Shown here piece by piece: positions 1 through 11,800 of a stretch of DNA of 64,000 nt. Source of the stretch: Chamaea fasciata (lineage: Eukaryota > Chordata > Aves > Passeriformes > Sylviidae). The stretch is taken from the NCBI GenBank assembly GCA_029207755.1, contig JARCOQ010000002.1, positions 84,470,087 to 84,534,086 on the forward strand, given 5' to 3'. A program made the translations under genes and the position numbers. The stretch's first letter is position 1; every line of letters begins with the position of its first letter. Below the pieces are notes generated by a model. It made no database searches, was not told the origin of the DNA, and was given only the letters and a program-made list of their open reading frames with translations.

Positions 1-647
1 TGCCTCCAACCCAAGTAGATGAACAACCCCTCTGCAGCTGTGTATGCAGCTGATTTCTTCTTAGAGCTCAAGAAGGGAGATTGAGGAATCTTTATAGCAC
101 TGCTAATTTGCTGAATGTCAAATCACAAGGATTGAATAGTTAACTTTTCTAGACCTTGCAGTTTCACCTTCCTTACTGCGGCTGATCTCATGTTGGTCTT
201 GCAAAAAAGCTCTGCATTTATCTGTTGTAGACTACAAAATTCTCCCAAAACATCTCCAGCCGGCAGAGGATATTATTGTGGAAATTCTTGTTCTTACAGT
301 AGTGCTGTGATATCAGTACTCATTTACCTAGAGGTCGGCGGTGGTTGGGAGAGCTTTTTACGGTTAGTTAAATTGCACCTCAGTGTTTCAGTCGAACTGA
401 AAGTTAATTTTGTGTGATGCCCGAGGTTTGAGGTTCCAGCAGCACAAAGACTTGCAGGTGTGCCAGATGTTTTCAGCCTAGCCAAGTGGTCCATGCATCA
501 GGAAGTGAGTTAAAGAGTAGGTATCCTCACAAGGATTGCTCACATGTTTAGCTGCAATCATGGTATGGTTAATCATGTAAGAATGGTTACAGAACACAGG
601 TGGTCCTCCCTATCTTTATATATACAGCATTGCTTCTTCTGTTTCAG
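1..647 (+). other. 3' part of an ATP10A intron
   Basis: Intron sequence ending in the acceptor gcttcttctgtttcag at 632-647. No earlier coding exon is recognisable; in ATP10 proteins the FYKN segment of helix 5 comes just before the residues encoded at 648 and must lie upstream of this window. No repeat is recognised here. Confidence 0.75.
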
Positions 648-848
648 ATGTTTGTGGCCCTTCTCTTCTGGTACCAGTTCTACTGTGGATTCTCTGGCTC
701 ATCAATGATTGATCAGTGGTATCTGATCTTCTTTAATTTATTCTTCTCTTCTCTTCCACAACTGATCACTGGTGTGCTGGATAAGGATGTGCCAGCTGAA
801 GTGTTAATTGCTGTACCTCAGCTTTATAAAAGCGGACAGAATATGGAG
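648..848 (+). CDS. ATP10A: ATP10A exon: end of helix 5, helix 6
   Basis: This 201-bp exon (67 codons) starts and ends in phase 0. It begins [17 protein letters not shown], the outer half of membrane helix 5, then has the loop SSMIDQW and helix 6 (about residues 23-45 of the visible protein), followed by a cytoplasmic loop ending YKSGQNME. The acceptor is tttcag and the donor is gag|gtaaaa at 849. The reading frame stays open upstream to an ATG at 600, but that lies in the intron and is not a start. Confidence 0.9.
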
Positions 849-3800
849 GTAAAAACTTCTTGATTACTGTAATTTCTTTCCTGAACATCTTTAGTTTCAT
901 CTGAAAACCAGCCTGCTCCCAAAGGGTAGATGACTGGTAGATACAGTCTGAGATGTCAGTGTTATTACTTTGTGATATTTCTTATCTGAGTCAAAATGCC
1001 AAAAGTACACCTAAACAAAAGACACACAAACAAACAAAGCCCCAACCAGCCATATTTTTAATATGTGACAGGAGAGAAAGCTGGATGATTTAATTCAACC
1101 TGAACTGAACACCTTCATGGGCCAGGCTCACAAATAACTATAAAAATAAAACAGATTGCATCTTGTAGCTAGTGCAGGCTTTTACAGAATAACCTCACAG
1201 TACTTATTCAAAACTTCAGTTCCCAGCCCTTTACAAAAAGAAGAGAAAGATGGCCTTGGTAGTAAGCACGATAAACTTAGTCTCTGAGGGAGGTAGTCAC
1301 AGATGACAGATTCAGCTGAATATCTGTTGAAAACACCTTGTCCCCATCTGCTTGAATTGCACTATGAAAACAGAAGGAATTGCAGGAGGAATTTGGGCCA
1401 AACCATTCCTGGTAATTACAGGTACAGTGTACTGTGGGAAAATCTTGCTGTTCGGCAAAACTGTCTACATGGGGACGTTGTTTTGAAGGCAAAAGCTTTC
1501 TTAGAAGTGTTTTACAAAGCTGTCCTCTGAGAGGACACAGTAAGTGGTTTTTGCCTCCAAGTGTACACCTGTATTCAGAACCCCACACATGTTGCAGCAT
1601 TGCTAGATACTCTCACGGAAAGATGAAAGGAGAATTTGAGTGTAACTTGTTTTAGTCCATTAGTCCAAACTCTGTCCTTTTCATCTGTTGTTTTCTGTTT
1701 TCTACATTTCTTCTGTTTCTGTATATCACACTTGAAAGATCTGTACTATTAATACCTTCCTCTTGGACATTTTTAGGATGATAGAAATCTTGTAATGCCT
1801 TAAGGCTTGTTGGGAGGTTATGTCTGCCTGTCTTCAGCTAGCAAACTGAGAAGTCTCCCAGGTTCACAGAACAGTTATTTCTCATAGAGAAGCTCAGAGA
1901 TTGTTCTGAGTTGTTGTTGTGGAGTTTTTTAAATCTATTGATCGTATTCTCTTTATAGTTACCTAAAAAGACATTTTAAAAACTTTAAAATCCTGTTCCA
2001 GGTGGGATCTCTTTCAAAAAGGGGCTATAGTATTATAGAATAGTTAGATGGCTCTGGAGGCCATCTGATCCAGACCCCTGATCAAAACAGCTTCAAACCT
2101 GGATGAGGTTTCTAAGGTCTTTAACTAGTCCAGTTTTGAATGTCTCCAACACTGGAGATTCCACAATCCCTCTGAGCAACCTGATGCAGTAATTAACCAT
2201 GTTAGTTCAGGAGGCCAAGTAACACCATAATTCTTTCTAAGCATCTTTCCATTCCCATTTTTATTCTGCAATGATATTTTCCACAAAAAGAGGAAGACCT
2301 GATGAACCCAGTTGTTGGAGATGTAGAATATATTCCAAAATTATATAAACGTTATGCCATTTATAAACTATTTTCCTTGTATCTAGGCCCCTTATATGAC
2401 CATCTATACCCCTGGAATTGTATATTTCTGTAAACCAAAATGTTAATTTAATATTGGTTTTAGCAAGCAGTTTTATGCACATACTTAGAAATATGTGTGT
2501 ATATATCTATCTATGTTTTATATACATATTTATAGCATATATTGCTGTATGAATTGCCACTAAAGACCTTTGTTGTGGATGTTCTCTAAGTACCTGTGCA
2601 TTTTATGTTTTCTCTTCTGCCAGTAAGTACCCTGTGCTTGTGCTTATGTGATGTAGAACCCATTTATTCACGTTCATTAGTGGTCTGACTGTAGTGCATA
2701 AAATAGGTCACCTTCATAAATGTTTCCTGGCCTGAATATCAGATTCAAATTACACTCTCTGCCAGAACAAAGCAAAACAAAACAAAACAAAACAAACAAA
2801 AACAAAACAAATAAAAACAATTTTTTTAAAAAAGGCAAAATACTTTTATTACCGAACAGAGTGACTTGCATATCGACTGTTCATGCTTCATCCCCCAGGG
2901 TAGCTAAATGATTGGCAAAGTTGTGAAGCTGTTTTCCCAAGCACTTAAAACTGCCCTAGAAATATGCCCCTCAAAATACCTGTCCTGGCAGATGGGATCT
3001 TCCTTATGATTTGATTTTCTTAACTTTTTTTTTTTAATGACACAGGAGTACCAACCACACATGTTTTGGATGAACATGATTGATGCTATGTATCAAAGCC
3101 TGGTTTGCTTCTTCATCCCCTATTTTGTAAGTGTTTGGTTTAAGCCATTCTATTTCAAGCATTTGGAGGAGAACTGGCAACACAGCTTGGGCTAAATCCT
3201 GTCTTCTTTCTTACAGACTTACTATGATTCAGAGGTGGATATCTTCTCTTGGGGAACTCCCATAACCACAATAGCTCTTTTCACCATCATCCTGCATTTG
3301 GCTATTGAAACCAAAACTTGGGTAAGGTACTTACAGCCTACATAGAAACTCACTGGCATAGATATAATTCTTCTCTTAGTGCCACCTTTCAAAAACATAA
3401 GATAGTTGCTTTGCCTCAGCACATTCTATTTTTAACAGACGTTTTTAAAATGCATGGAAAAGATTTTAAAATATGATCTCCAAACAGCCTTGTAGTGTTA
3501 TATTTATAATAAGAATTTTTAAATATACAAGGCTCTAAACTCTTTGCTGTGCATGGATTTGACTCCAGAAATTAAGAAGTTTTAATTTAATTGACTCAGA
3601 GTATTCCTCAGAATTCCGCAGAATATAAAGAATCATTATACTAATGTGTTTGGTTTTTTTTTTTTTTTTTTTTGGTGGTTGTTCTAGACTTTTCTCCACT
3701 GGTCATCTTGCATCTTCAGTATCATTTTATTTTTCTTTGTGGCTCTGGTTTACAATGCTTCCTGCCCAGTGTGCCATCCTCCATCCAATCCATACTGGAC

Positions 3801-5248
3801 CATGGAAAGGCTGATGGGAGACCCCATGTTCTATTTCACGTGCATTATATCACCAGTTGTTGCATTGCTGCCCAGGTATTGTATCTTCTCTCACGTCTTT
3901 TCTTGTATGTAAAGGCACTTTATGCATATGATAAGGAGAGCAAGAACATTTTCCACTCCACATCTTTTGTTTTCCCTACCAGCCAACTCAGTTTCTTTCA
4001 GCAGCCGATTATTTAAAGTCAGGTTGTCTAACCTATTCTGTGCTCCTGGCCACAGGAACAGACCACAGCTCTTGGCCAAGGACCACAGGAATGGGATAAT
4101 TGTAGTCTGTTGGTCAAACCTGCTGGCCATGCAGAGGTTTGCTACCCTGTGAGGTTTTCTGTCATGCTTCTGGATTCAGTCCATCCTCACATAAAATGCA
4201 CAGTACCCAAATTCTAACAGTATGCTGTGGACCTATTTGCCTATTTGTGGATGTGGGAGGCTTGCTCTGCAGACTTATCCCCATTGCCTTTCCTCATCAG
4301 GAAAGATAAGAGACTCTGTGTAATCACAAGGTGGATCACTGGCTACAGATACAGATTTATTACACTGCCTAATTAAGTTATCAATCAAAATATTAGCACG
4401 GCATTCAGAGCTGTCCATCTGCAAGCTTTCTTTTGAGCATTATTTTTCTACGTTGTGCTTTTGTCTTGGATATTTTCCCTTAATAACGTATTGGGTATTT
4501 CCTTCATTCATTTCTTTTCACGTGCTCATTCTCCTCTTGCAGATTCCTGTACAGAACCCTTCAGGGAACACTGTTCCCAACCCAGCTTCAGCTTGGACGC
4601 CAGCTGAGTAAACTGTCCCCAGAGACTCGCACCCGGCTTCTCACCGAGTTGAATGTAAAGGAGACAATATGTCAGACACGACTCTTTGCAGACAGCTCCT
4701 CCCTGAACCTTGGCTCGAATGCTAGTGATTGTTACAAGGCTAATAACCAAAGCACTCCTTTGCCAACCTCTCCTCAAACGAAGGAGTCCCTTTTCCTAGA
4801 GCACACAAAGGCAGAACATGAAACAGATCAGACTGCGGCTGCCTCTCCCCAGGGTGCTGTGTTGTATGAGGAAAACAAGCTCCCCTCATCAGCAAGTAGT
4901 CTGGAAAGGTCCAAGGGGTTTCATGAAGTTCGTTGTGGCACTTCAGAGGCGCAGTCGTTGCCTGTGGGAACAGCATTCCCTTGGAGCTCAGCAGTCGACC
5001 AAGCTGACTTCAGTTTGCTGAAGTGGATCACATCAACTCCACTGTTCAGTCACATTGGGACTGTTTTACAGGTGTCATCAAGCAGTTTACAAAATGAAAC
5101 ACAGGACAGTATGTGTGTGCTTGGCTCTTCTTTGCATGTGGACTTCAAAGGCTTAAAAGAAGAGAGCTCAAATAACTTGCAGGACAAAATGAAAGGAACC
5201 CCAACTGATCATTGTAAAAATGAAAATTCCGAGACCACCTTTTTATGA
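648..5248 (+). CDS. ATP10A: ATP10A-like phospholipid flippase, C-terminal part (5 exons, spliced)
   Basis: Spliced coding region of a class 5 P4-ATPase; exons 648-848, 3046-3126, 3217-3321, 3688-3875 and 4543-5248 join in one frame and encode 426 residues to a TGA stop. Every internal border has AG before and GT after the exon. P4-ATPases move phospholipids from the outer to the cytoplasmic leaflet using ATP and usually need a CDC50 partner; mammalian ATP10A flips phosphatidylcholine and glucosylceramide at the plasma membrane (family knowledge). The window holds only the end of helix 5, helices 6-10 and the tail; the actuator, nucleotide-binding and phosphorylation domains lie upstream of base 1. 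Family landmarks visible are [42 protein letters not shown] and [17 protein letters not shown]10A is preferred over ATP10B or ATP10D because [11 protein letters not shown] and, far out in the variable tail, [19 protein letters not shown] resemble the ATP10A tail as I remember it. The family is near certain; the paralogue is likely. Confidence 0.88.
2031..2255 (-). mobile_element. CR1 LINE fragment, 3' end, minus strand
   Basis: On the plus strand the segment runs tatagaatagttagatgg, ggccatctgatccagac, then tccagttttgaatgtctcc and ggagattccacaatccctct. This is the antisense of the 3' end of an older CR1 subfamily, recognised from its usual order: gene-proximal terminal repeat, a block starting with catct, a block containing ttttgaat, and a block beginning ggagattccacaa. 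It is heavily diverged, truncated and noncoding, and sits inside an ATP10A intron in opposite orientation to the gene. Confidence 0.75.
2766..2835. repeat. A-rich simple repeat (AAAAC)n
   Basis: Repeated caaaa and aaaac units followed by a run of T and then a run of A. It lies in an ATP10A intron and could be a decayed poly-A tail, but no attached retroposon body is recognisable. Confidence 0.85.
3046..3126 (+). CDS. ATP10A: ATP10A exon: helix 7
   Basis: This 81-bp exon (27 codons, phase 0 at both ends) encodes [11 protein letters not shown] and [13 protein letters not shown], which is membrane helix 7 of a P4-ATPase. The acceptor is acacag and the donor ttt|gtaagt, a near-consensus site. 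The E-Y junction after the preceding NME matches the ATP10 group. Confidence 0.9.
3127..3216 (+). other. Very short ATP10A intron (90 bp)
   Basis: A 90-bp intron with donor gtaagt and acceptor ctttcttacag, close to the lower size limit for vertebrate introns. Nothing else is seen in it. Confidence 0.88.
3217..3321 (+). CDS. ATP10A: ATP10A exon: helix 8
   Basis: This 105-bp exon (35 codons, phase 0 at both ends) encodes [15 protein letters not shown], the extracellular loop, and then [18 protein letters not shown], which is membrane helix 8 with the ETKTW ending typical of class 5 P4-ATPases. The donor is tgg|gtaagg. Confidence 0.9.
3322..3687 (+). other. ATP10A intron (366 bp) with T20 tract near the acceptor
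   Basis: AT-rich intron. A run of 20 T (3654-3673) sits 14 bp upstream of the acceptor gttgttctag and probably serves as, or extends, the polypyrimidine tract. Confidence 0.85.
3688..3875 (+). CDS. ATP10A: ATP10A exon: helices 9 and 10
   Basis: This 188-bp exon starts in phase 0 and ends after two bases of an Arg codon. It encodes helix 9 (TFLHWSS to ALVYNAS), the cysteine-containing loop [15 protein letters not shown], and helix 10 starting [18 protein letters not shown]. The NPYW motif and the ALLPR ending are shared by ATP10 proteins. The acceptor is ttctag and the donor ccag|gtattg. Confidence 0.9.
3876..4542 (+). other. Last ATP10A intron (667 bp)
   Basis: Donor gtattg and acceptor ctcctcttgcag. 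Open frames at 3891-4152 are chance read-throughs of intron sequence; no repeat is recognised. Confidence 0.85.
4543..5248 (+). CDS. ATP10A: ATP10A last coding exon: cytoplasmic C-terminal tail
   Basis: This 706-bp exon opens by completing the split Arg codon, continues [20 protein letters not shown], and ends at TGA 5246-5248. It encodes about 234 residues of a Ser/Thr-rich, presumably disordered cytoplasmic tail with no membrane segment. Within it [19 protein letters not shown] stands out as a more hydrophobic, likely conserved island; its match to ATP10A is the main reason for choosing that paralogue. The ATG at 4649 lies inside the exon and should not be taken as a start. Confidence 0.88.
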
Positions 5249-5622
5249 CGTGGGCCATAAATATATTTATATATATTTTCTATTTGCACACATTTATAGT
5301 GAGATTACTCTATTTGTTTCCAAAGGTGAAACAGAAAATCAAAGGTACAGAATGATTATTTAAGAATGTTTAAATACAGTTTATTGAAATAAGAGCTTTA
5401 AATATAAAAAGAAACACTTGAAAGTTCCATTTATATTGTTTTATTTTTTCATCTCATTTTGTAAGGAAATGCCTTTTCTTTATTTTTCAGATTCTTCTCT
5501 TTTATTCTGACACATACTGTAAAAGCAAAGGCTCTATCTACCATATTCGAAAGGATTAGATTCAGCAACAGTTATTGATATCATTATAGGCCATTCAGTA
5601 ATCAAGAAGGAAAAACCATGAT

Positions 5623-5628
5623 AATAAA
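5623..5628 (+). promoter_or_regulatory. Candidate polyadenylation signal AATAAA (proximal)
   Basis: AATAAA in ATP10A orientation 375 bp after the stop codon, followed by a T/G-containing stretch. It is the first canonical signal after the gene. Confidence 0.55.
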
Positions 5629-5816
5629 GTGTGACTATATTCCATCCATCATCTGCTTGCCAGTGTATTTTGTCACTGAGGCAAAGCTATGGAATTATTA
5701 TACACCTTCTGTAAATGTTAACAGTATCCTACCACCACATTAATAATACTGATACTTTATAAATGACACCATGTTCTGATATTGCAGCCATAGCATTTGA
5801 TCTGTCCTGATAAAAC

Positions 5817-5826
5817 AATAAATAAA
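5817..5826 (+). promoter_or_regulatory. Candidate polyadenylation signals AATAAATAAA (distal)
   Basis: Two overlapping AATAAA hexamers at 5817 and 5821, with a gtgtggcatt stretch about 30 bp downstream. Either this pair or the signal at 5623 could end the ATP10A message; alternative use is possible. Confidence 0.55.
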
Positions 5827-5845
5827 TTACCATCCATATTGCAAA

Positions 5846-8800
5846 GTGACTTCCCAGTGTGGCATTAATTATAACTCAGCCCTTCCCTTGGAGTAGCTGA
5901 TGTTTGCCTGGGCATGGCCTTACATCGTGCTGTACAAAAAGCTTGCTGCTTGTTTGTAAGGAAGGATTTGGTGGCAAAGAACTGGTGCCTCATGTCTGTT
6001 GTCAGGTTTGATCTGGGAAGCTTGTGATCTTGGGTGCTGGAGCACTACCACAGCCACTGTTAGTGAAGAGGTCTGTTCTGCTTGCTACTGGGGTGAAGGA
6101 CTGGCCGAGTGGAATTTTGTGAGACACCTTTGCTGTTGTTTCAGCCTGGTTAAATTGAGTCCTTGGGGATGGTGAAGCAGAATGACCAGCTGTGAGGGTA
6201 CATGCTAAGCAGAGGTATTTGAGCCTGGTGTAAAGCAGGCTATCTCCAGCCCCAAAAGCAGGAAGCTGCATTGCTTTCTGAGGTTTTCTCTGAGCCGACC
6301 TCACATGGCTGTAAACCCCAGACTGCCACTGGTGCATGGTGCCAGCTGATGGATCCCAGGGGCTCTAGCCTGGAATGTTGCTTGGTTCTTTCACACCTGG
6401 TCATCATGACCACATATGAACTATCTGCTGCACTTCTTTTCCTCATTGCAGGTTTTCATGGCCTTTGTTTTGCTTGCCATCAGTTTTTCTAAGGCCGCAA
6501 CTTGTTCGTGCCATGCTCTGTGCCTGGCAACCTGCCTGCCCTGTGGATTGCCTCAGCGTGGTAAGACACAGTGCCTACCATCTGTCACTTGCTAATCCAC
6601 TCAGAATCTTTTTTTTTTCAAAGATTTATGTACACTGGCCTCTTTTCCAAAGGCTGAATTGATAAAATGATACTGTGAAATGCCAATGAAAGGAAGAAAT
6701 GAAAGCAATGTAAATAGGAGCAGTCAGCCTGTAAATACGTTACCCTCATGAAACATGACACATCTCCAAGTAACTAAACTGCATCTGGGATTAGAATTGA
6801 CTAGGGACAGGGGGAAGGCACTAAGGGACTCACTATTGCAGTCTCCTGTGAACAGCTTTTAGCATATGATTGATTTGAAAAAAAATGAACCCGAAGCAGA
6901 ACTTCTTTTGCTTTAGAGTTAGAGGAACATTGGTTTATGTGTATGGGGTTTAGTGGAGGAAAGCACACCTACTGACTCATTTGTTACTGGCTGAAAACGT
7001 GATGGCATTCCTCGGCTATATTAATTGTGATAGAAATGGGGCAGTTCGAGTGGCCACTCAGTTTCCACAAGGGCAGGTGGGCATCTACCCTGTCAGTGCC
7101 AACATGAGCCAGGAGTGTGGGTCTTGTCACACCCCTCTGAAGCAGGGCAGATGCCATGCCCTCAGAGCACTCTCCACTCACTGGCAAGGGAGCCTGCAGA
7201 ACTCAGTTCAGCTCTAGAAACCTCCTAGCAAAGGTCCCTAGCTGAGGGAGACGGCTCCCTGTTCAGGTATCTCTGCTTGCTCTACCAGCCTGCTCAGTCT
7301 TGATAGTAACCGCTGGGGTGACTTTGCAGGTAATCTTTTTGCAAGGTTAGCTGGCTGTATTTAACACATCCTGTGCAGAGATTGCCATTGTAAATAACTC
7401 ATCTGTGTGGAGATGCAGTGTCTTTTAATGTCAGAGGAGAAGTCAAATGACACTTTGAATGTGTAAATCCATCTGGTTAGAAACCATCTGCTTGTAAAAC
7501 AGGATCTCACAGAAGGACATGGTGTCAGATACCAGGTGGGCAGAGTTCTTAGGTTTTCAGGGTGTTCAATTCAGTCTAAGAGTGTCACGGGCTGATAGCA
7601 GGAGCTTGCCAGGGATGTTGCAGGTGTGTGCCCTCTCTAAGTTACTGCAGCAGCCCTAACAGCCAGGTGAGGATCTCCTGAGCTTACTCTGCATCTGGAG
7701 TCACCTCCTTTTCACAGCAGGATTGGTGGCCCACAGGCTTTTGTGGGATTTGCTGGCAGCAGAAAGGGCTGGAGCATCACTGGGCTTTGGCTCAGAGCTG
7801 TATTTCATTATGCTCTTTTCAAAAAGAACCTGAATTCCTCTCTGACCGTGCCTTTGCAGTACAAGATTTGGTTTCGTTGTTGTGCTCTCAGTGTTTCAAA
7901 GATTATTTCTGTAGGTAAGGGATAAAAGGGTTCCTTTGGGACTGAGACTCATGCAGTGCCAGATAGATGTGTTAAGTTGCCACTGTGGGTGTGAGTTGTA
8001 CATCTGCATCATATATTTAGGGAAACTGTAGATCTCAATCCTCAGCTGCTGTAACCATCACAGCATCTCCAGTATCTGCAAGCTGACTTACCCCAGCTGG
8101 GAATCAGGCCTCCATAACTGCTCTATTTTGCTGCAAAATAAAAATTAAATCCTTACAGATTTATTTTGAAATACCTAAGGTGTAAATTAATCCCTTTGTA
8201 CTAAAAGATTAAATATCTTTATTGTGGCAGCAACCCTTCAAAAATGCATTAATTTAATCCTAAATAAACCAAATAATCCTGCTGACCTGAATGGAGCAGT
8301 GGCCTCAGCAGGGTTGGTGGTGTGCCTAAAGATAGGTAGGAAGATGTGCCACAAAGAGGCCAACATGCACCAAACCCACACATTGAGTTACCTGAAGGCA
8401 AGAACCAGGTCAGTTGGATGTCAGCAAGCAAGCTGTCTCCATTTTCTTTTGGGAGATACACTGTAAAATAATAGCAGTAAAATGCAATTTAAACCACAGT
8501 TTGGAGGGAGAAAAAATCCCAAACAGATTTCACATTTGGAAAGAAAATATTAAGCAAACTAATTATTTACATTTTAAATCAGTTCTCTCTTTGGCTGCCA
8601 GAAGACAAACACATCAAAGCATGTTACTTGCTGGGCTTTAGGACTTGTCAACATTTTGAAGCTGCTATTAATATTTGAAACATTTTAGCTAAATAAATAC
8701 TAATTTCTTTCTGAAGCTGTATACATTGATTTAAATAAAATAGAATAAACTTGTAAAGTTATTCCTGTTGGTGCAGTTGAGCAGTTGTTATATCAGGCAA

Positions 8801-11800
8801 AACAAAGCTTTAAATGCGTGAGGCTAATCCACAAAAAGCATGCAACTATTTATGAAAAGATTCCACAAGGCAATTAAAACAATACCCATGTTTGGTCTTT
8901 TACCAACAACAGCCCCCTGGACATTGAAGTATTTGCACTGATTTCTGCAAGCACTTCTGTGTCTGCTTGACGTCGCTGGCTGAAGTAGTCTGGATGAAAT
9001 TAATGGCTGAGAAGAAGAGAGTTATGAATTAAGCATCACAGTGTTCCATACTTCTTGGTCTTATTTATGTGAACCAACTTCTCAGTGATTTACCCATTTC
9101 AAGAACTCCTTCTGGATGTATAAAGGTCTTTTAGAAACAGACAGAAGTGTTTTATCAGAATGGCTCTCTAATCTCAGAAATTATATCTCACACATATGCC
9201 AGTGCACTAGAATTGGGCATATAAATGTCAAAACAGGAACAAAACAACCTTCCAGTGTTTTTTCTAGGCTTTTCCAGCTATACATCACTGTTATCTGTGC
9301 CCAGTCATGAATCTGCTTGCCACCCTCCTGCACTGAAACCACAGCCATACACCCTGATTAAAATTTCCTCAGATCTTTTCAGATTATTCAGACTGCTCTT
9401 GTTTCTATTACATGACTACCTTCATGACCTTGCATTGAACTTTGACTTACCATTTATTCACACCCAATTCACTGCTCAGGGCAGCAGTCTGTGCTTGCTC
9501 CCAGTACATCTCCTGAAGACTCTACCCACTTAATCAACAAGCACTGCTTTGTTGTGCCTTGAGCCACCTTTCTAGTGTCATGCTCACTTTTTGCACCACT
9601 CCAGGCTTATCCATCCTAAACATTACTGTCTGCCTGATCCACACACACACAAGAAATGGAAGATCTGAGGATGTTTACTCATACAAGTTGCCATATAAAA
9701 GGGTTCTGCATGAATACTGGTTTCAGTAAATAGAGATGTTCAGCTTAAAAAACTGTCAGAACTGTGTGTGCTTGAATCATCTGGGAGTGGCAATTTATAA
9801 AACATAAATCTGCATCAAAACTTGAACTAAATAAATACATTTTTTAAAGTCTCATGTTTTTGCAGCAGCTGGTTCTTGATCCAGACTGATCTATGCCTTG
9901 GGCATTTTTCAGTCCAGCAGTAAATGCAGCCATGTGCTTTTCTAAGGGAGTACACATGGCAGTTCTGAAAACAATGCTGATAAAGCCATGCGCTCTGATT
10001 GCACAGTAACAAGTATGTGTCAAAGGCACTGCAGAAACCATGAGAAGGCAGGCATGCAGGTGTAGCAAAGTGGGGAAGGAAAGGCACTGCTGGATGCTGT
10101 TCAGAAGCCCCACGGCTGGTAGAGAGGATAAGGGGATCTTCAGAGGTTCCCAACTGCCTTTTTTTGCCTTTGAAAAGGTTCTGTACACTGCCCTCTCTGC
10201 CTGACTCCATTAAGCTTAAATTTTACTGGAGCTGTACCACAAGTGAATTTGGTTTGTTACTTGCAGCTGAGAATGGATAAGGGGTTGGAACTGAACTAAT
10301 GCTGACTCAGATGGAGGTAGGTCGGCACTTGCTTTGCAAACAGGAACGTGTTGTCTGTGCCCTGGTCAGGAGCTCTCCCAAGCCAGGGACCAGGCGGGTC
10401 CCACTACTGATCCCACAGCTCCTCCCTGTGTTGAAAACCAGGGCAGGAGCCATAGCAAAGGGACCCCAGTGCCCTCCCCTGCTTATTAGGCTGAGACCAC
10501 AAATTCGTCTGCAGTGTCCTGGTATTGACCAGGAAGGAAAGCAACAAACAACATGGCAGAAACTTCCTGCTCCATGAGGAATCTCCTGTGCCATTGCATA
10601 AGAGCCTACATGTTTCTCTCCCACGCTTTCCAGTATGAATGAATCCTGGCCATCACAAAGTCCCTGGGATGGTTGCACTTCCTGCAATGGAAGATGCTAT
10701 GGGGAGTCCTCTGCTGCCTCCTGAACAGCCCCTGAAGCACCTGCACTGAGGCCACTGCCCCAGGGATGACAGGCACTTTTGCCAGTAGCAACAGCTCCAT
10801 TGGTCACCCCACGTGCCTCCCACTGAGGGTCCTTTCTGCCAAAGCAGACTCTGTGTTGTCACAGCCCATGTATCTTCAGCTGAAAAAAAGCAATAGCAAA
10901 ATGTTTTGCCCAGGCTTAAGAGGTTCAACAGGGAAAGATTTACAAGTGTCTCTGGGTCTGGACACTCATATCCAGACAAGGGTTTTCCAGCTGTCCTGGG
11001 CTGTGAAACCCTGTAGTGTATCACATACTCAAAGGGATCATGATGCTTTGTGTGCTTTAAAATTTCCTGTGGTTTCCCGGGAGCCTGGCCACCCCTAAAC
11101 CTCAAAATCTAGAATTAGAAGCCGCTGTTGAAAATGGCAACAGTGCCATGTGGCATGTGGACTATGCTTTATGTACATGGAAGAAGAGCAGTTAAAAGAA
11201 AAGATGAACTTTTAGGAATGTTTTTCTATATAGCTGCATGAGGAATTATCTCTATTTTGAGCAGCAGTTTCTGTGTAGCTTGAAGTACAGGTGTTTGCTC
11301 CGTGCAGTCATGTCTCCCTTGATACAGGAAGTGCAGTGCTACATAAATCCTTCAGAGATGAGGTTTAGCATATCCTCACCAGGGGAGGCAAAGACAGCCG
11401 GGTCCTGCTGCCAGCTCTGCGGCTGGAAGAGCAGTTGGGCCAGCTCTAAAAGTCCTGTTTCAACAGCTCATCTTGCATAGCACCTGACTGTGATGTAGTC
11501 CTGTGCAAGGTATGACTAAACAAGAACCTTAAAAGCAGGTTAAAGGCATCAGCATTTAGCTTGCTCATGGCTGTTGCTGCAGCATGGAAATGCACAATGT
11601 ATGGAAATAGTCTGTTGGTGAACACAAAATGCTTGAAAGAGCCTTCTGAGAGACTTGGAAAAGTGTCAGTGAAGAGCTGGCCAAGGCAAATAAAAGCTGC
11701 TCAAACCGGGTGGAGTGCCCATTCCCTCTGTAGAGAGACGTTCTGGGACTTTAATTCCTCTTCACATTATCTGGGCAGTTCCCCTAGTCAGGACAGGATG

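Larger units (their letters stand above)
849..3045 (+). other. ATP10A intron (2.2 kb)
   Basis: This intron runs between exons coding for helix 6 and helix 7. It contains a CR1 fragment on the minus strand (2031-2255), an AAAAC-type simple repeat (2766-2835), AT-rich sequence around 2490-2550, and a polypyrimidine run before the acceptor at 3045. Short open frames near 1277-1655 show no recognisable protein. Confidence 0.85.
5249..5845 (+). other. ATP10A: ATP10A 3' UTR
   Basis: Noncoding AT-rich sequence after the TGA, with several atatttatata and attta elements just after the stop, of the sort that can act as AU-rich stability elements. It probably ends about 15-25 bp after one of the AATAAA signals (5623, or 5817/5821). 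The end point is inferred. Confidence 0.6.

Noticed and set aside
600..647. Upstream extension of the first visible ATP10A exon to an ATG at 600
   Set aside because: The family match begins at 648, directly after a good acceptor tttcag; the bases before it are intron.
10653..11105. 150-codon open frame on the minus strand
   Set aside because: No recognisable protein; Ser/Gly/Trp-rich translation typical of chance frames.
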